64,000 nucleotides of DNA from Lacimicrobium alkaliphilum (GCF_001466725.1 NZ_CP013650.1:1302001-1366000), one strand, 5' to 3'; counted from the stretch's first letter, positions 54,560 through 64,000 are shown. Program-made: numbers and translations. The notes: generated from the sequence alone by a model not told the origin.

Positions 54560-56404
54560 TCAGGCTTTTTTGACCTCAGCCACCCAGTTACGGATTTTGC
54601 TCTCCAGAATGGTCATGGGTACCGGACCATCCTTGAGTACCTCATCATGAAAACCCTTGTAATCAAAGTCTTCACCTAATTCATCCATGGCCCATTGCCG
54701 CAGTTCCATGATTTTTAGTTTGCCAATCATGTAAGCTGTGGCCTGTCCAGGCATGGCGATATAGCGCTCAATGGCTTTGGTGGCATCGCCCGCCGGGTTA
54801 GGGGTATTTTTAATCAGGTAATCAATAGCCTCTTCGCGACTCCACTTTTTCGCATGGATACCGGTATCCACTACCAGGCGACAGGCTCGCCATAACTCCA
54901 TCGCCAGGCGACCGAAGTCAGAGTAAGGGTCTTCATAGAAGCCCATATCTTTGGCCAGTTCCTCAGTATACAGTCCCCAGCCTTCAGTATAGGCGGTGAA
55001 AGAGACATATTTCTGAAACTCAGGAATACCATCCAGCTCCTGGGCAATGGCCCTTTGCATATGGTGGCCTGGAATGCCTTCGTGATAGGCAAGGGCCTCC
55101 ATCTGGTAGGTCGGCATATCCTGCATATTATACAGGTTGGCGTAGTAAGTACCTGGACGGCTGCCATCTTTGGCCGGGCTTTGGTAAAAGGCCTTGCCAG
55201 CAGACTTTTCTCTGAATTCTTCTACCCGTTTGACCACCATGTCAGCCTGAGGCAGCAGTCCGAAGTACTCAGGGATCTTTTCTTCCATGGTATCGATCAG
55301 CGCTTTGGCTTCACTCAGGTAGCGATTACGCCCTTCGTCAGTGGCAGGATAGTAGAATTGCTCATCGGTGCGCATAAATTCGAAGAATTCACTCAGGTTG
55401 CCGTCAAACTCCACCTGCTGCATGATCTCTCGCATCTGGTTGTGGATCCGCTCTACATTATCCAGCCCAATCTGGTGCACCTCGTCGGCATTAAGATCTG
55501 TGGTGGTAAACCACCGAAGACGGTTCTGGTACCACTTATCACCATCAGGTAAACGCCATACACCATCACCCTCAGGTGAGAGTGTTTGCTGATGAGCCAG
55601 TTCGTCGATCAGCTTGTCATAAGCTGGTTTGACTTTGGTGATTAACGCAGTTCTGGCTTGTTCCAGCATATCTTCTTTCTCGGTTTCACCCACTTCCAGC
55701 TGCGCGATTTTGCTATTAATGTCTTCCCAAATCGTGGAGCGTTTCTCCATTTCGGCAAAGGGAATGCCTGTTACCACATTTTCTGCCGCGGTAATCATCT
55801 GGTCGTAAGACCATTTGGGAGGAAATACGCCCAGCTCTTCACGGATTTTTAACTGATCAATCACCTGGTTGAACAGTGTCTCAACACCGTTAAGACGTTC
55901 TATGTAGGCTTCGGCGTCATCCAGAGTCTTAACGCTGTGAATGTTAATCAGAAAGCTTGGGACAGTGGTATGCCAGGCGCGGAATTGATCCATAATGTAG
56001 GTATGATGGCGAAATTTGTCGTTGGCCAGCTTTCGTTCGACATCGGTTTTGTAAACCTTAAAACTCAGCTTTTCCTGGTCGCTGAGCTGGTCGAGATCGA
56101 AGCTTTCCAGCTTAGCCATGCGCTCTTTGAGCAACGTTACCGTCTCGTTGTTGTGCTGTTCTGAGATATCGTCCCACTTTCCGTAATCCCATTTAAGCCC
56201 CAGATAACTTTGGTACATGGGTGAGCGCTGCAGATCCTGTTCAAAACTCTGTTCGAAAAATTCGGCCAGGCGCTGAGATTCACTCTGTTGCTGCTGTGCC
56301 TGTTGCTGCTGTGCCACAGTCGATTGCTGTGATTCAGGGGCCGGACTGCATCCGGTAATGGCCAGGGCGATTAGGCTGGCCTGAAATAATTGCTTATGTT
56401 GCAT
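54560..56404 (-). CDS. DUF885 family lipoprotein, predicted zinc peptidase
   Basis: A 614-residue protein starting MQHKQLFQASLIALAITGC: a signal peptide ending in a lipobox (LAITGC), so it is likely a membrane-anchored lipoprotein. The ATG at 56404 is chosen on AGGA eight bases upstream. A Gln-rich linker follows. The domain shows AYHEGIPGHHMQRAIAQ near residue 450, a variant HExxxH zinc-binding motif. Members of the DUF885 family are thought to be dipeptidase/oligopeptidase-like, with some acting on peptides; function here is inferred. The gene starts 38 bp after the end of BatD and may be in the same transcript. Confidence 0.82.
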   Translation of the reverse strand: MQHKQLFQASLIALAITGCSPAPESQQSTVAQQQQAQQQQSESQRLAEFFEQSFEQDLQRSPMYQSYLGLKWDYGKWDDISEQHNNETVTLLKERMAKLESFDLDQLSDQEKLSFKVYKTDVERKLANDKFRHHTYIMDQFRAWHTTVPSFLINIHSVKTLDDAEAYIERLNGVETLFNQVIDQLKIREELGVFPPKWSYDQMITAAENVVTGIPFAEMEKRSTIWEDINSKIAQLEVGETEKEDMLEQARTALITKVKPAYDKLIDELAHQQTLSPEGDGVWRLPDGDKWYQNRLRWFTTTDLNADEVHQIGLDNVERIHNQMREIMQQVEFDGNLSEFFEFMRTDEQFYYPATDEGRNRYLSEAKALIDTMEEKIPEYFGLLPQADMVVKRVEEFREKSAGKAFYQSPAKDGSRPGTYYANLYNMQDMPTYQMEALAYHEGIPGHHMQRAIAQELDGIPEFQKYVSFTAYTEGWGLYTEELAKDMGFYEDPYSDFGRLAMELWRACRLVVDTGIHAKKWSREEAIDYLIKNTPNPAGDATKAIERYIAMPGQATAYMIGKLKIMELRQWAMDELGEDFDYKGFHDEVLKDGPVPMTILESKIRNWVAEVKKA

Positions 56405-56441
56405 TGTCATGTTCCTGTCGTTGTTGTTATTCGAAAGTGTA

Positions 56442-58187
56442 TTATTCAATCTTTAATGAGACCAACTTGTGCCCGGGTCTGGATTTTGATCTTACAGCTG
56501 TCTTACGTTGGGTTTGCAGTAAAGTGATCAGTTTATCGGCCTGCCAATCACGCTCTGTTTTGCCGTAACGACTGCCAAGTAGCAGATTGATCTGTTCATT
56601 CAGGGCCTGGTCTTGCAGACGCTGCTGGCAATCTGCCAGGTTGCCACTGATACCTAAGTTGCAGCATAGCCATGGGGTTAGTGCAGCGATAACGGCCTGA
56701 CTATCGTGGCGCTTTATCGCCTGTTGCAATTGTTGCCAAAGCTGCTTTTCATCATCTGTTGCGGCCGTATTTGGTTTAATTCGCGCCGCTGATGGTTTAC
56801 GACGACTCTGGCACCACCAGAGCAACAGGGTCAACAGCCATAAGACCAACAGCAGGATACTAATGACAGACCACCAGTTGCCGGGGCTGTCCTGATTTTC
56901 ATCGGCAGATGCGGATTGCGGCTTATCCGGCGCTGTCTGCTGTTGGCGTTCAGATTGCTGTTGATTATCAGTATTATCGCTGCTGACAGGCAGAGGTACA
57001 TCCTCTGCGGAGCTAATCTGTGCCGGAGCAACCTCAATTGTCTGCTCCTCCAGTGTGGCATACTCAGTCTGGCCGGTGAGGGTGTTAAACCAGGCCACCT
57101 TTACTTCAGGTATGGTTAGTGTGCCAGCCTGGGTCGGGATAATGGCAATGGTCTCACGGCGCTGTGCCACCAGTGTGTCATCCTTTTCCACTGTACTGGT
57201 ATTGGCCTGATCCGGATAGCTTTTGAATTCATCAGGGTACTGGCTGTTAATTTCAGGCAATTGCTCTTCCACCACACCCAATGCAGTCAGGGTCAGAATC
57301 CGGGTAATAGGTTCACCCACTTTGTACTGATCGCCTGCACTTTGCCACTCCTGATGCAGTTCCACATATTCACTGGGTAGCCAGTGCTGGCGGTAATTAT
57401 CCGGCATGGCCAGTACTTCAATATCTATGGGTTTACCGACCCGGCTGACCGGTTTGGACTGATTGAAAAATCCGTAGGAACGGTTGCTGGGCTGGGTAAT
57501 CTCGCCGTCAAAGATGGGCCCCTCAATAGTAAATTTGCCACTGGATTGGGGAATAATCGCGAAGCGCCGCTCTATTACCCGGTAACGCTGGCCACTGGAG
57601 ATTTCTGTGTACTCTTTGTCTTTACCAATCTGACGGATATCGGCATTCTCCAGCTTCGGCGCGGTCAGGCTGCCACGCTGCAGATCTCTGGATAAATACA
57701 GCTTCGCCACATAGTGGATTTGTTGCTGTAAATATACCTTATTCAGATCCACTTCGGTTTCAATATAGATGTCTCTGGCCTGGTTGGCACTGGACTGACT
57801 GGCAGGTAATACCATCAGTTCAATAGGCTCCGAGCGCTGACCGGCAATCTCAAAGGCCGGAATGGTAAACCTGCCTGCTTTTCGGGGAATAAGCCGGGTG
57901 GTCCAGCGAGTGGTGCGGGTCATATCGAAGTTGATAATCTGAGTCTGGGTGCTGACAGAGGTACGACCAACAACAAAGTCTTTAAGCAGCACAGAAGAAT
58001 CAAACAGGTTGTTATCCACTGCATCATTGGCGGAGACCTCCAGTATGATGGCTTCATCCACCATAGCCGGATTTTTATCCACACTGGCCGTGACCTCAGT
58101 CACATCAGCCAGAGCCGGCAGCGATAAAAACACTGTAGCGGCCAGCATGGCCCAATACGAATTCAGTGTTCTGATAACCTTGTGCAT
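56442..58187 (-). CDS. batD: BatD family protein (oxygen tolerance)
   Basis: A 581-residue protein with a signal peptide (end ALA near residue 28), repeated immunoglobulin-like beta domains (VTEVTASVDKNPAMVDEAIILEVSANDAV, then ALGVVEEQLPEINSQYPDEFKSYPDQ), one span near residue 444 and a cytoplasmic tail. This is the BatD layout. The ATG at 58187 overlaps the TAA of BatB/C (TAATG) and has AGGA seven bases upstream. BatD proteins belong to the Bacteroides aerotolerance operon; their role in proteobacteria is not settled. Confidence 0.87.
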   Translation of the reverse strand: MHKVIRTLNSYWAMLAATVFLSLPALADVTEVTASVDKNPAMVDEAIILEVSANDAVDNNLFDSSVLLKDFVVGRTSVSTQTQIINFDMTRTTRWTTRLIPRKAGRFTIPAFEIAGQRSEPIELMVLPASQSSANQARDIYIETEVDLNKVYLQQQIHYVAKLYLSRDLQRGSLTAPKLENADIRQIGKDKEYTEISSGQRYRVIERRFAIIPQSSGKFTIEGPIFDGEITQPSNRSYGFFNQSKPVSRVGKPIDIEVLAMPDNYRQHWLPSEYVELHQEWQSAGDQYKVGEPITRILTLTALGVVEEQLPEINSQYPDEFKSYPDQANTSTVEKDDTLVAQRRETIAIIPTQAGTLTIPEVKVAWFNTLTGQTEYATLEEQTIEVAPAQISSAEDVPLPVSSDNTDNQQQSERQQQTAPDKPQSASADENQDSPGNWWSVISILLLVLWLLTLLLWWCQSRRKPSAARIKPNTAATDDEKQLWQQLQQAIKRHDSQAVIAALTPWLCCNLGISGNLADCQQRLQDQALNEQINLLLGSRYGKTERDWQADKLITLLQTQRKTAVRSKSRPGHKLVSLKIE

Positions 58188-60021
58188 TACCAATTCCTTT
58201 GTAACCTGTTGGGTAAAGATTGACGGCGACGCTGCTGATTTTCCAGCATCATTTTGCGCTTAAGCAGATAAGCAGGATCATCAGGAACTCTGCGCAATAA
58301 CTTCTCCAGCCGTTGTTGTTGTTCACGCTCCTCATCGCTCAGAGGTTGTTCCTGTGCCTGTGAAGATTGTTGCTGTTCTGCCTCGTCCTGTTCGGTGGAG
58401 TCGCTTTCCTCAGCGGACTGTTGTTGTTCCTGCTGCTCCTGTTGTTGTTCCTGCTGTTGTTCCGATTGCTGCTCACTCTGCTGTTGATCGTCCTGACTGT
58501 TTTCAGGAGATTGCTGCTGATCCTGTTGCCCCTGCTCATTCTGGTTTTCGCCCTGCTGATTCTGATCCTGCTGTTGCTGATTATCCTCTGAGGACTGCTG
58601 CTGATCCGACGAATCCGAGGACTGCTGTTCCTGTTGCTCTTGCTGTTCTTTCTGTTGTTCCAGCAGCTCTTTATTAAAGCGGGCATCCTTATGCTCAGGA
58701 TCAGCCTTAAGTGCCTTCTCATAGGCTTCTATTGCCTGATCCAGCTCGCCGAGTTTTGCCAGTGCATTGCCCTGGTTATACCAGGCCTGTGGCCCCTCGC
58801 TTGCGGAAAAGGCTTCCAGGGCTGCCTCATAATTGCCCTCACGGTAGTGGGCACTGCCGCGCCATAGTGGATCCCGGAAAGTTTCTGCGGCAGTGTCGTA
58901 ATCTTTCTTCTTAAAGGCATTCTGGCCCTGCTGATCAGCACGCAGCCAGAGGTCGTCCCATAAACCGGCCTGTGCAGACGGGGTGTAAAAAACCGGTAAT
59001 AACAGGTATAACATGGCCACACTCAACAGGCCGCGGCGAAAACCGTAGGCGGCCAGGGGTAATAAAATTAACAACAGATAGGGGCCTGCTTCGTGCCACT
59101 GATCTCCCTGATTATCTTCTTTTTGCTCCTTCTCTGCCTTGTCACGGCCCAGTAACGACTGATTAATCAGGTTGTCGATATCGCCGTCATCGGGACGCAG
59201 TTCGCTGAATACGCCACCGCCATTGCGGGCAATCAGCTGCAGATTGTCTTTGTCGAGCCTGGGGATCACAATACTGCCACTGCCATCTTTCATAAGCTCG
59301 CCATTTTGCAGTTTTATCGGCGCACCTTCTTCTGTGCCGACGGCCAGCACCGACAGACGATAATTACTCTGATTGATCAGTCTGGTCAGGGGCGCAACCT
59401 GAGCCATTTCCACCCCATCGGTGATCCAGAATATTTCACCTTCCTGATAACCTGCGCTTTGCAGCAATTCTGTTGCCAGTTGCAGGCCACTTTGCGGATC
59501 ACTGCCGGGCATTGGCATGATCTCCGGTGACAGCGCCGGAATCAGGCTGATCAGCGTCTCACTGTCACTACTTAAAGGACTGATCACATAAGCGTCACCG
59601 GCATAGGCCACCAGCCCCGTTTCTCCTTCGGTGATCTGTTTAATCAGATCAATGGCCTTATATCTGGCACGGGTCAGCCGGTCCGGTGTGACATCGGTGG
59701 CGCGCATGGAAAAGACATATCCATTACCACCACCTTACCGGTATGTAACTGGTAAACCGGTTGTGGCAAGCGTTCCCAGGTGGGCCCGGCCAGTGCAACG
59801 CTGGCCAGTATCCAGCAGATGGCTACAAGATAAAGTGGCGGGCGGTTTCTGACTCCGCCCTGTGCTGTTAACAGGTGCTGATACAAATGGGGGGCCAGTA
59901 CCTGCTGCCAGCCACTGCGATGACGATTCAGGTAAATCAGCGCAATAAACAGCACTGTGAGCGGGATCAGCGTCAGCAGCCACCAGGGGCGCAGAAAATG
60001 AAATTCGTTCAGCCACATCAT
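58187..60021 (-). pseudogene. batB: BatB/BatC fusion (VWA + TPR), single-base frameshift
   Basis: Two frames form one protein of about 611 residues. The N-terminal part (from ATG 60021, MMWLNEFHFLRPWW, two spans) runs to VVMDMSF then goes out of frame. The C-terminal part restarts with MRATDVTPDRLTRARYKA. The MIDAS motif would read DMSFSMRATD if one A (T on the coding strand) were added to the run of four A residues at 59709-59712. The rest: von Willebrand factor A domain, spans near residue 320, TPR repeats (WYNQGNALAKLGELDQAIEAYEKALKADPEHKDARFN), then a Gln/Glu/Ser-rich stretch of about 120 residues and a basic tail. A sequencing error is possible. Confidence 0.85.
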
Positions 60022-61019
60022 ACAGCCGCTCTCCTTCGCTGTCTTAACCAATACCAGACTGGCGGCAGACACAACAGGGCACTGAGCAGTAAAGCCAGTG
60101 CCAGCGGGTAGTAAAACAGTGCAGTTTGCGGGCGCATCTGCCGGCTCTCGCGGGCAATGGGTTCAAGTTCATCGAGGCGCGCATAGATGGCTTCCAGACT
60201 CTGGGTATCTCTGGCACGAAAATACTGGCCACCGGTACTTTGTGCTAACTCTGTCAGCATATCTTCATCCAGATCCGCAGAGGGGTTAACGCGCCGGTTA
60301 CCGAAAAAACTCTGTACCAGCATCTGATCAGCACCAACACCAATGGGATAGATGGTGACATCGTTGGCAACGGCTAGTTCATTGGCCTGCTCCGGGCTGA
60401 TATTTCCTGCGGTGTTCTGGCCATCGGTAAGCAGGATCAGAATCCGGTTTGATTCCTGTCTGGCCTCAAAGCGTTTCACTGCCAGGCCAATGGCATCACC
60501 GATAGCGGTCTGATCGCCTACCAAACCGATCACTGTTTCATCAAGAAGTTGCGCCACGGTCTCTCTGTCATAGGTCAGTGGCGCTTGCTGATAAGCTGTA
60601 TCGGCAAACAGAATCAGCCCGATGCGGTCGCCCACCCGGCGCTGGATAAAATCTCCCAGTACATGCTTGATCATGCGTAACCTGTCTACCTGTTGACCGT
60701 TGACCACCATATCCTCAACTTTCATACTGCCGGACAGATCCACTGCCACCATCAGATCCCGCCCTTTGGCAGGAATATTAATCGGCTCGCCCAGCCACTG
60801 CGGACGTGCAGCCGCAAGCACCAGGCACAGCCACGCCAAAGTTGCCAGAATCAGTCGGGCAGCTCCGGGGCCGGCTGCGGATTTTACGCCGGGCAGGTCA
60901 TTGTCTACCCGGGGCACCCTTAATGCTGCGGTCTGCACTTTCTGGCGGGATGGTAACAAGCGCACCAGTAACGGCAGGGGCAGGGCAAGCAGGGCCCAAA
61001 GCCAGGCAAATTCAAACAT
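60018..61019 (-). CDS. batA: BatA-type von Willebrand factor A membrane protein
   Basis: A 333-residue protein starting MFEFAWLWALLALPLPLLVR. Two N-terminal spans, then a VWA domain with MIDAS DLSGSMKVED near residue 90 and DGQNTAGN near residue 200, then a C-terminal span (LFYYPLALALLLSALLCL). The start 61019 is supported by family length; a longer frame to 61190 would overlap DUF4381. It overlaps DUF4381 by 8 bp and BatB/C by 4 bp. It probably forms a membrane complex with BatB. Confidence 0.9.
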   Translation of the reverse strand: MFEFAWLWALLALPLPLLVRLLPSRQKVQTAALRVPRVDNDLPGVKSAAGPGAARLILATLAWLCLVLAAARPQWLGEPINIPAKGRDLMVAVDLSGSMKVEDMVVNGQQVDRLRMIKHVLGDFIQRRVGDRIGLILFADTAYQQAPLTYDRETVAQLLDETVIGLVGDQTAIGDAIGLAVKRFEARQESNRILILLTDGQNTAGNISPEQANELAVANDVTIYPIGVGADQMLVQSFFGNRRVNPSADLDEDMLTELAQSTGGQYFRARDTQSLEAIYARLDELEPIARESRQMRPQTALFYYPLALALLLSALLCLPPVWYWLRQRRRAAV

Positions 61020-61503
61020 CACTGGCCTCCTTTTCAGAAGGGGGTAATGCCTTATGGATCCAGTCTCTGACCAGTGCTTTACAGGCTGCGCTATCCAGAT
61101 TGGGCGATTTGTCCTGATACAATGTGTCCAGCAGCGGGCGGTATTGCTGCATAAAAGACGCCCGTTTTTTTTCAGGCAGCCTGGCGCCAAGAAATTCCAG
61201 CCATTGTTGTTGATGCAACGCCGCGCTTTGTGCTCTTGGGAAGTAACTTAAGGTCAATCGCTTAAGCAGGCTATTGAGTTGCTGCGGCCAGTCTTTGTCT
61301 GCCTCGCTGATCTGCTCCAGCTCAGATAAGGCCTGGCGCATGGCAGCGCGATAGCGATAGCGCTTTATCAGCCAGCGCACTGTGATCACAATCAGGCCCA
61401 GACAGAGCAGGGCTAATATCCACCATCCGGGGGCAGGAGGCCACCAGCTTACCGGCTCCGGCAGGTGAATATCTTTAAGTTGTTCAAGGGGGGAAGCGTT
61501 CAT
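61012..61503 (-). CDS. DUF4381 membrane protein of the Bat operon
   Basis: A 163-residue protein beginning MNASPLEQLKDIHLPEPVSWWPPAPGWW, typical of DUF4381, with one span near residues 28-45 and a cytoplasmic helical tail. It overlaps the DUF58 gene by 4 bp (ATGA) and BatA by 8 bp. Function unknown; it is almost always found between DUF58 and BatA. Confidence 0.85.
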   Translation of the reverse strand: MNASPLEQLKDIHLPEPVSWWPPAPGWWILALLCLGLIVITVRWLIKRYRYRAAMRQALSELEQISEADKDWPQQLNSLLKRLTLSYFPRAQSAALHQQQWLEFLGARLPEKKRASFMQQYRPLLDTLYQDKSPNLDSAACKALVRDWIHKALPPSEKEASDV

Positions 61504-62435
61504 ACTCGGCCCCCCAATTGCTGTTCCAGTGGCAGGCCGGCACTGATTGGCAGGACCTGACAACGGCATTGTTTGAGCTGGCTGTGGATATGTTCAAGTT
61601 GTTGTTGATGACGCTGCCGGTATGTCTGTGCCGTAGTCGCTTCACCCAGCGTCAGGCTCTGCGTCCGGTTGCCGTCGGTAATGCTGACATCCTGAGGGAC
61701 CGGTACCTGGGGCAATTCATGCTCAAAAGGATCGCTGATAGGATAGGCCACCAGTTCACAATGACGACTGAGCTGGAACAGATGCTGGCGCGAAAGCTCG
61801 TCAAACTGACTGAAATCGCTGAGCAGAAAGATCAGGCTGCCGGGATGGGCCATACGCCGCATACGGGCACAGGCATCGGCAAAGGTAATTTGTGCGGTCT
61901 GCTCATTCTTTTGCGGATGCAGTCTTAATAAGCCATTGAGTAACGACAGTACGGCTTTTTGCCTTGTCATGGGCTTATATTCAAGGTGTTCGCTGTGATT
62001 GTAAATCAGCCCACCAATACGGTCCCCGCGTTTGCGGGCCGACCAGGCTATCAATGCGCTTAAATGAGCGGCCTGTACCGACTTAAACACGAAGCGGGTA
62101 CCAAAATGCATGCTGGCACCGAGATCGGTGAGCACGAATATGGGCCGCTCCTTTTCTTCCCGGTACAGTTTGGTGTGGGTCTTGCCGGTTCTGGCCGTTA
62201 CCCGCCAGTCAATGGCACGGATATCATCACCAGGCTGATAGTGGCGGGCTTCATCGAATTCCATCCCGCGCCCACGGGTTTTGGCCAGATAGGTGCCTGC
62301 CAGTTTTGACTGTATGGTCTTGCGCGGGGTCAAATCCAGCATCGATGTTTTGCTCTGGTAATAGAGCAACTCTTCCAGCGCCAGATTGACGCCGTCAGTA
62401 TGATGGCGCTTCAGCCAGTCGGTTATTTCCTGCAC
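61500..62435 (-). CDS. DUF58 domain protein
   Basis: A 311-residue cytoplasmic protein with the DUF58 signatures: RGRGMEFDEARHYQPGDDIRAIDWRVTARTGKTHTKLYREEKERPIFVLTDLGASM (shown here in parts: GMEFDEARHYQPGDD near residue 56, DWRVTARTG near residue 76, LTDLGASMHFG near residue 106). A von Willebrand-like fold follows. It pairs with the MoxR ATPase 9 bp upstream. It overlaps DUF4381 by 4 bp. Confidence 0.92.
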   Translation of the reverse strand: MQEITDWLKRHHTDGVNLALEELLYYQSKTSMLDLTPRKTIQSKLAGTYLAKTRGRGMEFDEARHYQPGDDIRAIDWRVTARTGKTHTKLYREEKERPIFVLTDLGASMHFGTRFVFKSVQAAHLSALIAWSARKRGDRIGGLIYNHSEHLEYKPMTRQKAVLSLLNGLLRLHPQKNEQTAQITFADACARMRRMAHPGSLIFLLSDFSQFDELSRQHLFQLSRHCELVAYPISDPFEHELPQVPVPQDVSITDGNRTQSLTLGEATTAQTYRQRHQQQLEHIHSQLKQCRCQVLPISAGLPLEQQLGGRV

Positions 62436-62444
62436 TGACTGCTC

Positions 62445-63401
62445 CTAGGGTACCGGTACCAGTTCCAGGATCCGGGCCAAAACCTGATTGGTGGTAATGC
62501 CCTGTGCTTCGGCATCATAGCTGAGCAACAAACGATGGCGCAGTACATTGGCAAACACCGCCTGAATATCATCGGGGCCGACAAAATCACGGCCCAGCAG
62601 CCAGGCATGCGCGCGGGCACAGCGATCCAAAGAGATAGTGGCACGGGGGCTGGCGCCAAATTCAATCCAGCGGGCCAGATCCTGATCCAGCTTTTCCGGC
62701 AGCCGGGTAGCCATAATCAGTTGCACCAGATATTTTTCCAGCGCTTCAGCAAGATGGATTTGCAATACCTCTTCACGGGCCGCGAAAATATCCTGCTGGC
62801 TGAGATTAGGCGTCGCCACCTGTTTCAGGTGCAATGCTTCGTTGCGGGTCAGGCGCAGAATTTCCAGCTCTGTCTCGGCACCCGGGTAGTCGATTTCCAG
62901 ATGCATTAAAAAACGATCCAACTGGGCTTCAGGCAACGGATAGGTGCCCTCCTGCTCAATCGGGTTTTGGGTCGCCATCACCAGAAACAGCTCCGGTAAC
63001 GGATAGGTTCTGTTGCCAACGGTGATCTGCCGTTCGGCCATGGCTTCGAGCAGTGCCGACTGGACTTTGGCCGGGGCACGGTTAATCTCGTCTGCCAGCA
63101 CCAGATTATGAAACAACGGGCCTTTCTGAAATACGAAGCTGCCGTCTTCCGGGCGGTAGATATCGGTGCCGGTAAGATCTGCCGGTAACAGATCCGGGGT
63201 AAACTGAACACGGTGAAAATCACCCTCAACACCGGTGGCCAGTGCGTTCACCGCACGAGTCTTGGCTAACCCGGGGGGGCCTTCAACCAACAGATGGCCG
63301 TCTGCCAGCAGTGCGATCAGAATATTTCTGGTGAGGGTGGATTGACCCAATACCTGGGCATCGAGATAGGTCTGAAGTTGTTTGAATTGTTCTACTGCCA
63401 T
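62445..63401 (-). CDS. MoxR family AAA+ ATPase
   Basis: A 318-residue AAA+ ATPase. Walker A is EGPPGLAKT near residue 40, Walker B LVLADEINRAPAKVQ near residue 102, sensor 1 ATQNP near residue 145, and the arginine finger region RFLMHLEIDYP near residue 165. MAVEQFKQLQTYLDAQ (ATG 63401) is preferred because it fits the family start and has GGAAGGG upstream; an ATG at 63464 with AGGG six bases upstream is possible. First gene of the MoxR-DUF58-DUF4381-BatA-BatB/C-BatD operon. It is thought to act as a chaperone for the VWA proteins. Confidence 0.93.
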   Translation of the reverse strand: MAVEQFKQLQTYLDAQVLGQSTLTRNILIALLADGHLLVEGPPGLAKTRAVNALATGVEGDFHRVQFTPDLLPADLTGTDIYRPEDGSFVFQKGPLFHNLVLADEINRAPAKVQSALLEAMAERQITVGNRTYPLPELFLVMATQNPIEQEGTYPLPEAQLDRFLMHLEIDYPGAETELEILRLTRNEALHLKQVATPNLSQQDIFAAREEVLQIHLAEALEKYLVQLIMATRLPEKLDQDLARWIEFGASPRATISLDRCARAHAWLLGRDFVGPDDIQAVFANVLRHRLLLSYDAEAQGITTNQVLARILELVPVP

Positions 63402-63736
63402 TGCCCTTCCAAATCTTGTTTTGCTTAACTGCGCCGCATTTGCACTGATGCGATCCTGCGCCATTATTACCCTGTTAACTAGCTGTTATGGGGTCATTGC
63501 CCCCTAATCCAAGGTGATTGGCTATAAAAACTGGCAGTTGGAGGGCAAAGTCGGACAACAGTTCCCTGAAACACAAACTCTGTTACAACAATGTCAGGCG
63601 TTATAAAAATAAATGCATATTTTTCAATTGGTTAATTAATTCTGATTAAATAAATAACCAGAATTGTTCAGTTAGTATGCGGATTCTAATTTAGCGGCGT
63701 AATCTTAGCAGCGTCGATACATAACGGAGCGAAACA
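63402..63736. other. intergenic region between MoxR and phasin genes
   Basis: About 335 bp between divergent genes. GGGGTCATTGCCCC at 63491-63504 is a small hairpin, and an AT-rich stretch (63600-63690) with TTGTTC and TCTAAT in promoter-like order precedes the phasin gene. No other gene is supported. Confidence 0.45.
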
Positions 63737-64000
63737 ATGACTAAATTAGACAGCATCAAAAACACAGTAAATGACGCCGAAGACTTTGCCCGCAAAATCT
63801 GGCTGGCAGGCCTGGGCGCTTACGGTAAGAGCCTGGACGAAGTACAGGGTCGTTACGAAAAACTGAACGCCGACGCATCAAAACTGTTTGATGAGCTGGT
63901 AGTCAAAGGTACCAAACTGGAAACTGAAGCCAAAGGCAAAATCAAGGCGAAGACCAATGTCGAAGCCCGCGTTGCCGAAGTACGTCAGAAGCTGGGCCTG
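63737..64000 (+). CDS. phasin family / polyhydroxyalkanoate granule-associated protein (partial)
   Basis: The gene starts at ATG 63737 with GGAG nine bases upstream and runs off the right edge (88 codons seen). FARKIWLAGLGAYGKSLDEVQ near residues 18-38 is the phasin (PF05597) signature. The rest is a charged, coiled helix typical of granule-surface proteins. It would coat polyhydroxyalkanoate granules. The C-terminal part is outside the window. Confidence 0.88.
   Translation, partial: MTKLDSIKNTVNDAEDFARKIWLAGLGAYGKSLDEVQGRYEKLNADASKLFDELVVKGTKLETEAKGKIKAKTNVEARVAEVRQKLGL

Overview
The window looks like chromosome of a free-living marine-type gammaproteobacterium, most likely of the order Alteromonadales. 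The evidence is the apt-dnaX-ybaB-recR-htpG-adk order, the IbpA, TmcA, HolD, RimI, RF3 and ArgS sequences, and the TonB/TPP-riboswitch style of thiamine salvage. The genus was not determined. No transposase, integrase, phage gene or CRISPR array was seen.

Layout. 0-7.6 kb: end of an HvfC-like gene, a 40-residue membrane peptide, then a replication/repair/chaperone block (apt, dnaX, ybaB, recR, htpG, adk). 7.7-13.1 kb: a repeat-rich gap, an alpha/beta hydrolase, a secreted cyanophycinase-like protein, ibpA with a sigma-32 promoter and a ROSE-like RNA thermometer, a DUF924 protein and a zinc-ribbon metallopeptidase. 13.1-16.4 kb: Anbu proteasome-like protease divergent from a circularly permuted ATP-grasp protein and a frameshifted Alpha-E protein. 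16.4-19.7 kb: 2OG-Fe(II) oxygenase, tmcA and an acyl-CoA thioesterase. 19.7-25.7 kb: complete cytochrome bd locus cydA-cydB-cydX-cydD-cydC, including a 34-residue cydX, with an FNR-type box upstream.

25.9-36.2 kb is the most coherent accessory region and is built around sulfide and persulfide metabolism. It holds sulfide:quinone reductase behind a sigma-54 promoter, a divergent sigma-54 activator, an ArsR repressor with the two cysteines of the SqrR/BigR persulfide sensors, a DUF2892 protein, a three-gene RND exporter/LolA-like/beta-barrel operon, rhodanese, TauE/SafE and an ETHE1-type persulfide dioxygenase. A 24-bp AT-rich palindromic motif (19/24 identical) lies upstream of both the exporter operon and the dioxygenase. 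This links an uncharacterised envelope transport system to the persulfide response.

36.3-46.5 kb: tRNA-Arg(ACG), a CadC-type membrane regulator with a beta-propeller divergent from a serine beta-lactamase-like protein, a DUF502 protein, and a thiamine-salvage operon (TPP riboswitch, TonB receptor, YkoF-like protein, PnuT-like transporter, ThiK-like kinase), then tRNA-Trp(CCA). Both tRNA genes are followed by a similar hairpin-rich element that ends in a second copy of that tRNA's own 3' end (periods 178 and 186 bp). 46.5-54.5 kb: holD-rimI, prfC, argS, a MATE exporter, and an ECF sigma factor with its DUF3379 partner. 54.5-63.4 kb: a DUF885 lipoprotein peptidase and a MoxR-DUF58-DUF4381-BatA-BatB/C-BatD aerotolerance-type operon, with BatB/C broken by a one-base shift. 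The window ends inside a phasin gene.

Coordinates and motifs were read by eye from the sequence. Family names rest on recognised motifs and not on database searches.
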